A stretch of 64,000 bases of DNA from Comamonas sp. BIGb0152 (lineage in GTDB: Bacteria > Pseudomonadota > Gammaproteobacteria > Burkholderiales > Burkholderiaceae_C). The translations under genes and the position numbers were made by a program. Under the pieces are notes generated by a model, which had not been told where the DNA came from, made no database searches, and saw only the letters and a program-made list of their open reading frames with translations. The stretch covers positions 172,617 to 236,616 of the forward strand of contig NZ_JANUDY010000010.1 of NCBI RefSeq assembly GCF_024809975.1. The letters are read 5' to 3'. Positions 27,775 to 36,011 of this stretch are shown piece after piece (position 1 is the stretch's first letter; each line of letters begins with the position of its first letter).

Positions 27775-28211
27775 GCCAGAACCTCCATCTGCTGGGCCTG
27801 TTCGCTAGCGTCGCAGCGGAGCCTGTTGCCGATGAACTGCAGCTCCAGCCCATTGGCAAATTGCAGATGCAGGCTGAGCGCCTCTGCCTGGTAGTCGCTG
27901 GGCACCGCCAGCGTGCGGAGCTGTTGCTGGCCCATGCGCAGCATGCCACCAACCAGCAGCCCGAAGGCTTGCGATTCGTCGGAGAGTGTTGGCGGGCAGG
28001 GGCTTAGGACCAGGCGCAGGCCATTGCTGTAGCTGCGCTGGGTCTCGCTTGCCTGACGCTCGCTGATCAGCGCGGCTGAAAAAGCGATGCTGCAGCCCTG
28101 TGCAGTGCGGTGGATGCGGCTGATTTCGGAGTCGGCAAATTCAAACTGGCGAGGCATGCCAGGATTGTCGCAGACCCAGGGGAGGGCCTGCGCTAGATCT
28201 GAACCAGTCAT
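27768..28211 (-). CDS. Hypothetical protein in the GFA/DUF523 cluster
   Basis: 147 residues from the ATG at 28211, which overlaps the TGA of the GFA gene (ATGA). No signal peptide or membrane segment. The middle (FEFADSEISRIHRTAQGCSIAFSAA) and the end (SLHLQFANGLELQFIGNRLRCD) suggest a beta-rich fold. I do not recognise a family. The 4-bp and 7-bp overlaps with both neighbours make it a real gene and imply coupled expression with GFA and DUF523. Confidence 0.75.
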   Translation of the reverse strand: MTGSDLAQALPWVCDNPGMPRQFEFADSEISRIHRTAQGCSIAFSAALISERQASETQRSYSNGLRLVLSPCPPTLSDESQAFGLLVGGMLRMGQQQLRTLAVPSDYQAEALSLHLQFANGLELQFIGNRLRCDASEQAQQMEVLAC

Positions 28212-28600
28212 GCAGCCCCAGTCTGCGCCAGGCAGTCGCCCAGCCAGGGCATGGCCGATGCGGTCCAGATCTGCCGCTGCGGCGGCAGCTGTGCGCGTTC
28301 CTCCACACAGCCTAGGCGGATCACGACAAACTCCGGGTTCTGGGCGGCGCAACCATACAGCGCCGTTCCGCAAACGGGGCAGAAGACCTGGTCGCGGCGT
28401 TGGCCGCTTTGCGCGGTCTTGGTATAGGTCTGTACGGCGCCTTGCAGCGAGAAATCAGCGATTGCGGCTTTGACAATTGCCCGCATCGGTGCGCCGGACA
28501 GCACCTGGCAGTCGGTGCAATGGCATACGCTGACTTGGGCGGGATCGATCAAGGCGGTAAAGCGAACCGCTTGGCAGTGGCATGTGCCGTGGATGCGCAT
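28208..28600 (-). CDS. GFA family (CENP-V/Gfa-like) zinc protein
   Basis: 130 residues from the ATG at 28600 (MRIHGTCHCQAVRF), AAGG upstream; longer in-frame starts extend through the promoter region. The zinc/glutathione motif set is complete: CHCQAVRF near the start, VCHCTDCQVLSGAP around residues 28-41, and FCPVCGTALYG around 77-87. Relatives spontaneously or enzymatically process glutathione adducts of formaldehyde, though the substrate is generally uncertain. First gene of the minus-strand cluster with the unknown gene, DUF523 and CSD-DUF1294. Confidence 0.9.
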   Translation of the reverse strand: MRIHGTCHCQAVRFTALIDPAQVSVCHCTDCQVLSGAPMRAIVKAAIADFSLQGAVQTYTKTAQSGQRRDQVFCPVCGTALYGCAAQNPEFVVIRLGCVEERAQLPPQRQIWTASAMPWLGDCLAQTGAA

Positions 28601-29008
28601 GGCGAAACCTTGGTGGCAGTGGGAGGGGCTGCTGCCTTTGTACTGCATCGCGCCAGATCCCGCAAAGCGCTGCCTGCGGCGCATGTGGGGCCTTGGTGGC
28701 ATGACTCTTGCATAACTGTTAACAAGCGAAAGCCGGACCTGTTTCGTGCTGCCTGTAGGAATATCTTTACAGTCTCTGGTGCAGTAACTATGGTTGCATA
28801 TAGAAACAACCAAGGGTTCTGTGTGAAAGCTTGATGAATTGCTTGAAATCAATAAAAACAACTGGTTATGGAGTACTCGACTCTGAGCTTGTGCATAATT
28901 TCGCAAAATTCCAAGGGAAAACCCAGATATTTTTGAGAATAACTGGCTTGGATTTTGTTACATATTTATGAATTGTCTTCAAAATAAACCGTGCTAAAGT
29001 CGCCCGCT
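28601..29008. promoter_or_regulatory. Divergent GFA / NlpC-P60 intergenic region with a close-in promoter
   Basis: This 408-bp gap is AT-rich in its right half. A sigma-70-like pair is TTGTCT (28973-28978) and TAAAGT (28995-29000) with a 16-bp spacer. Transcription would then begin near 29007, almost at the ATG at 29009, giving a leaderless message. Apart from that and a possible promoter for the GFA gene I see nothing in it. Confidence 0.4.
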
Positions 29009-29647
29009 ATGTCACCGAAATGGATTTGCACCCTCATCGTCGCCGCGGCTGCCAGCGTGCATGCTGCCCCCGAGAGCGATCACAAAGCCTCCGATCTGGA
29101 TTTGCTGCTTGGCATTGGCCAAAGCAGTCTGTCCAAGCTCGACTCGGTGCATCACCAGGTCAAAGACCAGGCGAATGTGCTGATCAGCAATGCCTTGGGT
29201 CTGATTGGCGTGCCCTACCGTCGCGGTGGTAACAGTGCCGAGACCGGGTTTGACTGCAGTGGTCTGGTACGCGCTGTGTATGCGGAAAGCTGGGGCAAGA
29301 TCCTTCCCCGCCGCGCAGAGGAGCAGGCTGCGGCCACCGACAAGATTGAAAAGGCGGAACTCAAGCCCGGTGATCTGGTGTTCTTTAACACCATGCGCCG
29401 GGCTTTTAGCCATGTGGGGATCTACATGGGAGACGGCAAGTTCATCCATTCACCCCGCACCGGCAAGACGGTCCGCGTCGAGAGCATGGAAATCGCCTAC
29501 TGGGAAAAACGCTTTGACGGGGCCCGCCGCGTGGAGCTGAGCGAAGAGGCGCGTAGCATGCTGATGCAACAGGTCAACCTGGATGGCGCTGAGGCGCAGG
29601 ATTTGATCGGGCGTGTGATGTCCAAGGCCAGCATGCGGGTGAACTGA
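29009..29647 (+). CDS. Secreted NlpC/P60 cell-wall peptidase
   Basis: 212 residues with a Sec signal peptide (MSPKWICTLIVAAAASVHA, cleavage near residue 20). The papain-like NlpC/P60 domain runs from about 60 to 180: catalytic Cys83 in FDCSGLVRAVY, His135 in FSHVGIYMG and the third polar residue His147 in KFIHSPR. It should hydrolyse gamma-D-glutamyl-diaminopimelate or similar peptide bonds in peptidoglycan. No ribosome binding site is visible before the ATG; a GTG 18 bases upstream is an alternative. Promoter placement suggests leaderless translation. Confidence 0.9.
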   Translation: MSPKWICTLIVAAAASVHAAPESDHKASDLDLLLGIGQSSLSKLDSVHHQVKDQANVLISNALGLIGVPYRRGGNSAETGFDCSGLVRAVYAESWGKILPRRAEEQAAATDKIEKAELKPGDLVFFNTMRRAFSHVGIYMGDGKFIHSPRTGKTVRVESMEIAYWEKRFDGARRVELSEEARSMLMQQVNLDGAEAQDLIGRVMSKASMRVN

Positions 29648-29673
29648 ACCCCAGCCAGCGCCCACCGCGAAAC

Positions 29674-29700
29674 AAAAGCTTCCCCCTGGGAAGCTTTTTT
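29674..29700 (+). terminator. Intrinsic terminator of the NlpC/P60 gene
   Basis: AAAGCTTCCC pairs with GGGAAGCTTT around a CCT loop and is followed by TTT. Confidence 0.9.
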
Positions 29701-29733
29701 GTTGGCCGCAGGCTGGGCAAGAAACACAGCTGA

Positions 29734-29761
29734 CAAAAAGGGCTGCCCATGGGCAGCCCTT
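29734..29761 (-). terminator. Intrinsic terminator of the isochorismatase-like gene
   Basis: AAGGGCTGCCC (29738-29748) pairs with GGGCAGCCCTT (29751-29761). Read on the minus strand it is followed by a T-run (AAAAA at 29735-29739 on plus). Back to back with the NlpC terminator. Confidence 0.85.
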
Positions 29762-29798
29762 GATGACGCACCCAACCTGGGTGCAGGCCTGGCAGGCC

Positions 29799-30401
29799 TT
29801 ACTTGATCAGCTGCAAAATATCGCGAAAGTCTTCGTGCTCGCAGCTGCGCAGCCATTCGAACACCACCATCTCCGTGGTGACCAGCTCAGCGCCAGCGCC
29901 GGCCAGGCGGTCAAAGGCGGCATCGCGGTTGCGCTCGGTGCGGCTGCTGCAGGCATCGGTGACGACGCAGACATCGAACTCATCTTCGAGCAATTCCAGC
30001 GCGGTTTGCAGCAAGCAGACATGGGCTTCGCAGCCGGCAATGATGATGCTGTTGCGCTCGGCCGCCGCTTGCGGGGGCTTTTGCAGATGCTTGGGAAGGC
30101 TGCGGGCATTGCCGCCTTGGGGCTTGGCAGGGGGGCGCAGCCATTCGTTCAGCCCTTCTGGCACGGCGCTGAAAAACATCTTGGCCAAGGTCTTGTCGCA
30201 CAGCCCGCGCAGCTCTGCTGCATTGGGGCCGAGCTTGCTCGGGTTCTGCTCGGTGCCGAACACGGGCACCTGCAGTTGTTGGGCAATCTTTGCCAGGAGG
30301 GTGGCGTTTTTCAACACCTGCGCGCCATCAAAAATGGCGGGCATCAGTTTTTCCTGGTAGTCGACCAGCACGAGCTGGGATTCTTCAAAATCTAAAAGCA
30401 T
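29799..30401 (-). CDS. Isochorismatase-like cysteine hydrolase
   Basis: 200 residues. The triad of the family can be traced: Asp14 (LVLVDYQEKL), Lys74 (TLAKMFFSAV) and Cys129 in AGCEAHVCLLQTA. Between residues about 89 and 115 there is an insertion rich in Pro, Lys and Gln (RPPAKPQGGNARSLPKHLQK) that typical members such as YcaC or nicotinamidase lack; it may be a flexible surface loop. The substrate is unknown. The gene stands alone with its own terminator. Confidence 0.88.
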   Translation of the reverse strand: MLLDFEESQLVLVDYQEKLMPAIFDGAQVLKNATLLAKIAQQLQVPVFGTEQNPSKLGPNAAELRGLCDKTLAKMFFSAVPEGLNEWLRPPAKPQGGNARSLPKHLQKPPQAAAERNSIIIAGCEAHVCLLQTALELLEDEFDVCVVTDACSSRTERNRDAAFDRLAGAGAELVTTEMVVFEWLRSCEHEDFRDILQLIK

Positions 30402-30533
30402 GTGGCATTTTAACCGTGACGGTGCCCGGCCGCTGGCGCGGCATGGCGGGTTGCGAAGGGGTTAGGCCAAATTCATCTGGCGGCAGCCCAGCCAGCGTGC
30501 TGCCGCAGGATGCCGCATGCTGTGGCGCCAGGC

Positions 30534-31085
30534 TCAGCGCTTGTCCTGGTCCAGTGGCGGCGCATAGGCCGCTGGCAGCGCAATGCCGGCCTCATGCGCC
30601 ACGCGCACGCAGTCGCGCAGATGCTGCTCGCCCAGATAGCGCAGTGTGGCGTAGCCCAGCGCAGCAGAAACGGCCTGCCCCGCAATGGGCACATATTTGC
30701 TGGCCTGCTGCACGGTCAGGCGCATGCCCAGGGCCTTGGCGCCGCGCATGATGACATCCTTGGTGATTAGCTTGCCGATCAGCACGCCGCCCAGCATGTT
30801 GACGGTGTTTTGCACCTTGGCACGCTTGGCCGGGGCGAGGCGGGCAATTTGCGCGTCGCTCAGGCCGAAATGGTTGCTGATCTGCGGAATAAGCCTTGAC
30901 AGCAGGGCTGCGTCAACGGCCATGTCCAGCCCCGGCACCGGTGTGGCACTGGCCAGTGCGGCCACCAGCGCCTTGCGGTGTAGCAGCTTGAGGGACTGCT
31001 CTACCGCCTCCAGCAGTGCCGGGTTGCCTGTTTGGGCAGCCAGTTGCAGTGCAGACAGGGGGCGGGGTTTGCGTCCAAGTTTCAT
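30534..31085 (-). CDS. DUF697/EcsC-like membrane-associated protein
   Basis: 183 residues. The pattern ATPVPGLDMAVDAALLSRLIPQISNHFGLS followed by a glycine-rich hydrophobic hairpin (NTVNMLGGVLIGKLITKD) and YVPIAGQAVSAALGYATLRYLGEQHL is that of DUF697/EcsC-type domains, which associate with the membrane and are often fused to GTPases; here the domain is free-standing. No activity can be assigned. It is followed at 79 bp by the start of a gap before the GlsB-like gene on the same strand. Confidence 0.65.
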   Translation of the reverse strand: MKLGRKPRPLSALQLAAQTGNPALLEAVEQSLKLLHRKALVAALASATPVPGLDMAVDAALLSRLIPQISNHFGLSDAQIARLAPAKRAKVQNTVNMLGGVLIGKLITKDVIMRGAKALGMRLTVQQASKYVPIAGQAVSAALGYATLRYLGEQHLRDCVRVAHEAGIALPAAYAPPLDQDKR

Positions 31086-31164
31086 GGGTGTGGAAGAGGG
31101 GAGTAAAAGTAAGAGGACTGTCTGCGCCAGCGGGCCGCCCCGGCTGGCGCAGGACGCCTGGCGC

Positions 31165-31410
31165 TTAGCGCTTGCGGATCAGACCGTAGAGCGCCAGCAA
31201 AATGATGGCGCCCACGACAGAGGCGATCCAGCCGGCTGCTTCGCCCTGTTGGTACCAGCCCATGGCCACGCCAGCGTAGCCGGCCAGCAGCGAGCCGGCA
31301 ATGCCCAGCAGGATGGTCATGATCCAGCCCATCTTGTCGTCACCGGGCTTGATGGCGCGTGCAATCAGGCCAATGATCAGGCCTACAAAAATGGTTCCAA
31401 TGATCGACAT
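31165..31410 (-). CDS. GlsB/YeaQ/YmgE family stress-response membrane protein
   Basis: 81 residues from the ATG at 31410, with GGAGA nine bases upstream. Three hydrophobic, glycine-rich helices (IIGTIFVGLIIGLIARAI, WIMTILLGIAGSLLAGYAG, GWIASVVGAIILLALYGLI) make this a classic member of the transglycosylase-associated (GlsB/YeaQ) family of inner-membrane stress proteins. Exact function is unknown in the family. Confidence 0.92.
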   Translation of the reverse strand: MSIIGTIFVGLIIGLIARAIKPGDDKMGWIMTILLGIAGSLLAGYAGVAMGWYQQGEAAGWIASVVGAIILLALYGLIRKR

Positions 31411-31578
31411 CTGTTTTTTCTCCGTTGAGCTGCGAACGCCAGCGCCTCGGGTTGAGGCGGGCCTGGTCAATACGCCCTGAAGCGTACCAAGGCACTTTAA
31501 GGGCGTTTGTAGGAGAAGGCTTGAAATACAGCAGCTTTACGCCATAAACAACGGTGAACTGCGGCTGTCATGCCCATG

Positions 31579-31614
31579 AAAAAAGCAGCCAGCGCCGCGA
31601 AGGGCGAAGGCTGC
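31579..31614 (-). terminator. Intrinsic terminator of the aminotransferase gene
   Basis: GCAGCC (31585-31590) pairs with GGCTGC (31609-31614), with an additional inner stem. The AAAAAA at 31579-31584 gives the T-run on the minus strand. Confidence 0.75.
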
Positions 31615-31663
31615 CTGGGGCAGGCCTGGGCCTTGCAGGGCTCAGGCCAGGCTTAGGGGCTGG

Positions 31664-32863
31664 TTACGCCACGACTTTGGCAATCGATGCGCAGACGTGC
31701 TCGATGTTCTTGCTGTTGAGCGCGGCCACGCACATGCGGCCGGTGTCCGTGCCGTACACGCCAAATTCGGAGCGCAGGCGCACCATCTGGTCCTTGCTCA
31801 GGCCGGAGTACGAGAACATGCCGATCTGGGTGGTGATAAAGCCCATGTCCTGCTTGACGCCGGCGGCCTTGAGGCCGTCGACCAGCTTTTGGCGCATTTC
31901 CTTGATGCGCACGCGCATCTCGCCCAGCTCTTTTTCCCACAGCGCGCGCAGCTCGGGGTTGTTCAGCACGGCTGCCACCACGGCGCCGCCGTGGGTCGGT
32001 GGGTTGGAGTAGTTGGTGCGGATGACGACCTTGAGCTGGCTCAGCACGCGGCTGGCTTCTTCCTTGTCGGTGGCCACCACGGACAGCGCGCCCACGCGCT
32101 CACCGTAGAGCGAGAAGCTCTTGGAGAACGAGGTCGAGACAAAAATGTTCAGGCCTGCGGCAATGAACTTGCCGATCACAGCGCCGTCTTCGCTGATGCC
32201 GTGGCCAAAGCCTTGGTAAGCCATGTCCAGGAAAGCGACCAGGTTCTTGGCCTTGACCACTTCAATGACCTTGTCCCACTGGGCGGCGGTGATGTCGTAG
32301 CCGGTAGGGTTGTGGCAGCAGGCGTGCAGCACCACCACGGTGCCAGCGGCGGCGGCGTTCAGGTCGGCGATCATGCCGTCGAAATCGATGGCGCGGTTCG
32401 CTGCGTCGTAGTAGCGGTAGTTGCCCACTTCAAAACCGGCGTTCTGGAAGATGGCGCGGTGGTTTTCCCAGCTGGGGTCGGAAATCAGCACCTTGGCTTG
32501 GGGGTTGAGGCGCTTCAAGAAGTCTGCGCCGATCTTCAGGCCGCCGGTGCCGCCCACGGCTTGCACGGTGGCCACGCGGCCGGAGGCGACGACTTCGGAG
32601 TCAGCGCCGAACACCAGTGCCTTGACGGCGCTGTCATAGGCGGCAATACCGTCGATAGGCAGGTAGCCACGCGGGGTGGGCTTGTCCATCATGGCTTTCT
32701 CAGCGGCCTGCACGCACTGCAGCAGCGGCAGCTTGCCGTTGTCGTCGAAATACACGCCCACGCCCAGGTTCACTTTGCTGGGGTTGGTGTCGGCTGCATA
32801 CTGCTCGTTGAGACCCAGGATGGGGTCGCGTGGGGCCATTTCGACGGAAGAGAAAAGAGACAT
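31664..32863 (-). CDS. Aromatic/aspartate aminotransferase (class I)
   Basis: 399 residues from the ATG at 32863 with AAGGA upstream. The class I subgroup alpha features are clear: pyridoxal-phosphate lysine Lys248 in FVSTSFSKSFSLYGERVG, HACCHNPTG at about 180-188, and the C-terminal arginine region YGTDTGRMCVAALN, as in AspC and TyrB. It transfers the amino group between aspartate or aromatic amino acids and 2-oxoglutarate. Sequence alone cannot decide between aspC and tyrB. It is divergent from uvrB, 144 bp apart, and ends at a terminator. Confidence 0.93.
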   Translation of the reverse strand: MSLFSSVEMAPRDPILGLNEQYAADTNPSKVNLGVGVYFDDNGKLPLLQCVQAAEKAMMDKPTPRGYLPIDGIAAYDSAVKALVFGADSEVVASGRVATVQAVGGTGGLKIGADFLKRLNPQAKVLISDPSWENHRAIFQNAGFEVGNYRYYDAANRAIDFDGMIADLNAAAAGTVVVLHACCHNPTGYDITAAQWDKVIEVVKAKNLVAFLDMAYQGFGHGISEDGAVIGKFIAAGLNIFVSTSFSKSFSLYGERVGALSVVATDKEEASRVLSQLKVVIRTNYSNPPTHGGAVVAAVLNNPELRALWEKELGEMRVRIKEMRQKLVDGLKAAGVKQDMGFITTQIGMFSYSGLSKDQMVRLRSEFGVYGTDTGRMCVAALNSKNIEHVCASIAKVVA

Positions 32864-32954
32864 GTTGAGTCCTTGGTAGGTGGAAATCTGGCTTTGCATC
32901 CCCAAATGCCAAACAAGAGGCCATCGCCTCAATCGCAAATTTGCAGTACGCTTT

Positions 32955-32966
32955 GGGGTTAACCCC
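32955..32966. promoter_or_regulatory. Perfect 12-bp palindrome in the aminotransferase/uvrB divergent promoter region
   Basis: GGGGTTAACCCC, immediately upstream of a possible -10 hexamer TATTCT (32968-32973) for uvrB. No LexA-type CTGT-N8-ACAG sequence was found in the gap. Its role is unknown. Confidence 0.35.
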
Positions 32967-33007
32967 GTATTCTAGCGACGCCCGCTCGCGCGTGGCATAC
33001 CCGACCT

Positions 33008-35101
33008 ATGCACGAAGTCACTCCAGAGGCACCCCGCGAGGGGGAATTCATCCAATACCCGGGCTCGGCCTTTACCTTGTTCCAGCCTTATCCGCCGGCA
33101 GGCGACCAGCCAGCAGCCATCGATGCGCTCGTGGAAGGCATTGATGACGGTGAGGCTTTTCAGACCTTGCTGGGCGTGACGGGCTCGGGCAAGACCTTCA
33201 CGATGGCCAATGTGATTGCTCGCACCGGGCGCCCTGCCATCGTGTTTGCGCCCAACAAGACCTTGGCGGCGCAGCTGTACAGCGAATTCCGCGAGTTCTT
33301 CCCCAAGAACGCGGTGGAGTACTTCGTCAGCTACTACGACTACTACCAGCCCGAGGCCTATGTGCCCCAGCGCGACCTGTTCATCGAAAAGGACAGCGCC
33401 ATCAACGAGCACATCGAGCAGATGCGCTTGTCGGCCACCAAGAGCGTGCTGGAGCGGCGCGACACCATTGTGGTCGCCACCGTCTCGGCCATCTACGGTA
33501 TCGGCTCGCCGGAGTCCTATACCAAGATGCGCTTTATCTTGCGGGTGGGCGATGAGCTGAACCAGCGCGATGCGATCGCGCAACTGGTGCGCATGCAGTA
33601 CAAGCGCAATGACGCCGATTTCTCGCGCGGCACCTTCCGGGTGCGGGGCGACACCATTGACGTGTTTCCGTCGGAGCACAGTGAGATGGCGGTGCGCATC
33701 GAGCTGTTTGACGACGAGGTCGAGAGCCTGCAGCTGTTTGACCCGCTGACCGGCCGCGTGCGCCAGAAGGTGCCGCGCTTCACCATCTACCCCAGCAGCC
33801 ACTATGTCACCCCGCGCGACCAGGTGCTGCTGGCCATCGAGACCATCAAGGAAGAGTTGGCATTGCGCCTTAAACACCTGGTGGGGGAGGGCAAACTGGT
33901 CGAAGCCCAGCGCCTGGAGCAGCGCACCCGCTTTGACCTGGAGATGCTGACCGAGGTGGGCCACTGCAAGGGCATTGAGAATTACAGCCGCCACCTGTCG
34001 GGGGCCATGCCCGGTGACCCGCCCCCGACCATGACGGACTACATGCCCAAGGACGCGCTGATGTTTCTCGATGAGAGCCACCAGATGATCGGCCAGCTGA
34101 ACGCCATGTACAACGGCGACAAGGCGCGCAAGACCACCTTGGTGGAGTACGGTTTTCGCCTGCCCAGCGCGCTGGACAACCGCCCCTTGAAGTTTGTGGA
34201 GTTTGAGCAGCGCATGCGCCAGGTGGTGTTTGTCTCTGCCACGCCGGCCGACTATGAGAAAACCCATGCCGGCAAGGTCGTTGAGCAGGTGGTGCGCCCC
34301 ACCGGCCTGGTCGACCCCGAGGTGGAAGTGCGGCCTGCCACCCACCAGGTGGATGACGTGCTGCAGGAAATCCATTTGCGCACCAAGGTCCATGAGCGGG
34401 TGCTGATCACCACCTTGACCAAGCGCATGGCCGAGCAGCTGACCGAATACCTCAGCGACAACGGCGTGAAGGTGCGCTACCTGCACTCGGATGTGGATAC
34501 CGTGGAGCGCGTCGAGATCATCCGCGACCTGCGCCTGGGCACCTTTGATGTGCTGGTCGGCATCAACTTGCTGCGCGAAGGCCTGGATATTCCCGAGGTG
34601 TCATTGGTCGCGATTCTGGACGCGGACAAGGAAGGCTTTTTGCGCGCCGAACGCAGCCTGATCCAAACGATTGGCCGCGCGGCACGCAATGTGAACGGCA
34701 AGGCCATCTTGTATGCGGACCGCGTCACCGACTCGATGCGCCGCGCGATGGACGAAACCAGCCGCCGCCGTGAAAAGCAAATGGCCTTCAATGAGGCCCA
34801 TGGCATTGTGCCGCGCACGATTGTCAAGCAAGTGCGCGATTTGATAGACGGCGTCTACAGCACCAAGGCCAGCGACGACATGGACCGGGCAGAAAAGGTG
34901 GCCATGAGCCGCGCCCAGGTCGAGGACATGTCGGAAAAGGAAATTGCCAAGGAAATCAAACGCCTGGAAAAACAGATGCTGGAAGCGGCGCGCAACCTCG
35001 AATTCGAGGCAGCAGCCCAGGCACGCGACCAATTAACCATCTTGAAACAAAGGGCTTTTGGCGGGGCCTCTCCAGAGGCAGGGAATACCCGTGGGCTCTA
35101 G
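33008..35101 (+). CDS. uvrB: Excinuclease ABC subunit UvrB
   Basis: 697 residues. Walker A is [15 protein letters not shown] (about 54-68), the beta-hairpin used to probe damaged DNA is [20 protein letters not shown] (about 108-127), helicase motifs [12 protein letters not shown] (DEAD-like) and QTIGRAARN (motif VI) follow, and a UvrC-binding UVR domain closes the protein ([27 protein letters not shown]). It loads on DNA lesions handed over by UvrA and recruits UvrC for nucleotide excision repair. Confidence 0.98.
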   Translation: MHEVTPEAPREGEFIQYPGSAFTLFQPYPPAGDQPAAIDALVEGIDDGEAFQTLLGVTGSGKTFTMANVIARTGRPAIVFAPNKTLAAQLYSEFREFFPKNAVEYFVSYYDYYQPEAYVPQRDLFIEKDSAINEHIEQMRLSATKSVLERRDTIVVATVSAIYGIGSPESYTKMRFILRVGDELNQRDAIAQLVRMQYKRNDADFSRGTFRVRGDTIDVFPSEHSEMAVRIELFDDEVESLQLFDPLTGRVRQKVPRFTIYPSSHYVTPRDQVLLAIETIKEELALRLKHLVGEGKLVEAQRLEQRTRFDLEMLTEVGHCKGIENYSRHLSGAMPGDPPPTMTDYMPKDALMFLDESHQMIGQLNAMYNGDKARKTTLVEYGFRLPSALDNRPLKFVEFEQRMRQVVFVSATPADYEKTHAGKVVEQVVRPTGLVDPEVEVRPATHQVDDVLQEIHLRTKVHERVLITTLTKRMAEQLTEYLSDNGVKVRYLHSDVDTVERVEIIRDLRLGTFDVLVGINLLREGLDIPEVSLVAILDADKEGFLRAERSLIQTIGRAARNVNGKAILYADRVTDSMRRAMDETSRRREKQMAFNEAHGIVPRTIVKQVRDLIDGVYSTKASDDMDRAEKVAMSRAQVEDMSEKEIAKEIKRLEKQMLEAARNLEFEAAAQARDQLTILKQRAFGGASPEAGNTRGL

Positions 35102-35160
35102 GGATGTCAGCTTCTGTAAGTAATCTTTGCTTACCCGAGCGAGTTCAGGGGGCTTTGTGC

Positions 35161-35183
35161 TATACTGACACAAATTACTCAAC
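35161..35183 (+). promoter_or_regulatory. iscR promoter with candidate type-1 IscR site
   Basis: A strong -10 like hexamer TATACT (35161-35166) is embedded in ATACTGACACAAATTACTC, which resembles the type-1 IscR binding site of the E. coli isc promoter (ATA-x-TTGACC-AATT-TACTC). IscR with its [2Fe-2S] cluster would bind here and repress the operon. Similarity judged by eye. Confidence 0.55.
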
Positions 35184-35320
35184 AACAAGAATAAAGCCTA
35201 TCGATGAATGGGACCTACCCTGCTTGCAGGGTGGAGCGACAGGCTACGACGATGTCATTGCGGGTGGCTTGCTTGCATTGGGCGTCTATGGTTATCAAGC
35301 CTGACCTCTAAGGAACGATT

Positions 35321-35857
35321 ATGCGTCTCACCACCAAAGGCCGATTTGCAGTGACTGCAATGATTGATCTGGCTTTGCGCCAGAACAATGGCCCGGTAAC
35401 TTTGGCTGCGATCAGCCAGCGTCAGCAGATTTCACTGTCCTATCTGGAACAGCTGTTTGGCAAGCTGCGCCGCCATGAGCTGGTGGAATCCACACGTGGC
35501 CCCGGTGGCGGTTACACCTTGGCCCGCAAAGCAGCTGAGATCACAGTTGCAGACATTATTGTGTCGGTAGATGAACCTATTGACGCCACGCAGTGCGGCG
35601 GCAAGGAAAACTGTATGGGTGAGGCAGGTCGCTGCATGACCCACGAACTCTGGGCATCGCTGAACCAGCGCATGGTCGAGTTTCTGGATTCGGTCACCTT
35701 GCAAAAGCTGGTCGATGACCAACTGGCCAAGGGCATCCAGATCGAAGACAAGCCGATCGTGCGCCGCGCGATCTCGACCACCCCCGTGGTCAAGCCTATC
35801 CGTGTGACCGCACCGAACTCGGTGTTTGCACTGGGCAATGTGTTTGCCAAATCCTGA
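35321..35857 (+). CDS. iscR: Fe-S cluster assembly transcriptional regulator IscR
   Basis: 178 residues, AAGGA before the ATG. The Rrf2-type HTH (ISQRQQISLSYLEQLFGKLRRHELVESTRGPGGGYTLAR) is followed by the [2Fe-2S] ligand region with Cys92, Cys98, Cys105 and His108; the spacing between the second and third Cys is one residue longer than in E. coli. It represses isc when cluster-loaded. First gene of iscR-iscS-iscU-iscA-hscB-hscA-fdx; a hairpin separates it from iscS. Confidence 0.97.
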   Translation: MRLTTKGRFAVTAMIDLALRQNNGPVTLAAISQRQQISLSYLEQLFGKLRRHELVESTRGPGGGYTLARKAAEITVADIIVSVDEPIDATQCGGKENCMGEAGRCMTHELWASLNQRMVEFLDSVTLQKLVDDQLAKGIQIEDKPIVRRAISTTPVVKPIRVTAPNSVFALGNVFAKS

Positions 35858-35886
35858 TTGTTGATGCGGCGCTGGTCGCCGCATCC

Positions 35887-35907
35887 CCGGCACCTCGCTG
35901 GTGCCGG
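35887..35907 (+). other. Perfect hairpin between iscR and iscS
   Basis: CCGGCACC (35887-35894), loop TCGCT, GGTGCCGG (35900-35907). No T-run follows, so termination is unlikely. It stands 30 bp after the iscR stop codon and could stabilise the iscR part of the transcript or guide RNA processing, as known for the iscR-iscS junction in E. coli. Confidence 0.55.
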
Positions 35908-36011
35908 TGGGCTTCGCTGCGCCTCGAACGGGAGGCGGGCGAGTTCATGAAGTGATTGCGTTTTTGTGTTTTTTTGCGGGTGCCCTGTGGCACACGCCAG
36001 TAGAGCCAGAT

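Noticed and set aside
30402..30533. Possible gene between the isochorismatase-like and DUF697-like genes
   Set aside because: Only 132 bp, without a frame of useful length or start signals.
35104..35304. Small open frame between uvrB and iscR
   Set aside because: It runs through the iscR promoter and probable IscR site and has no ribosome binding site.
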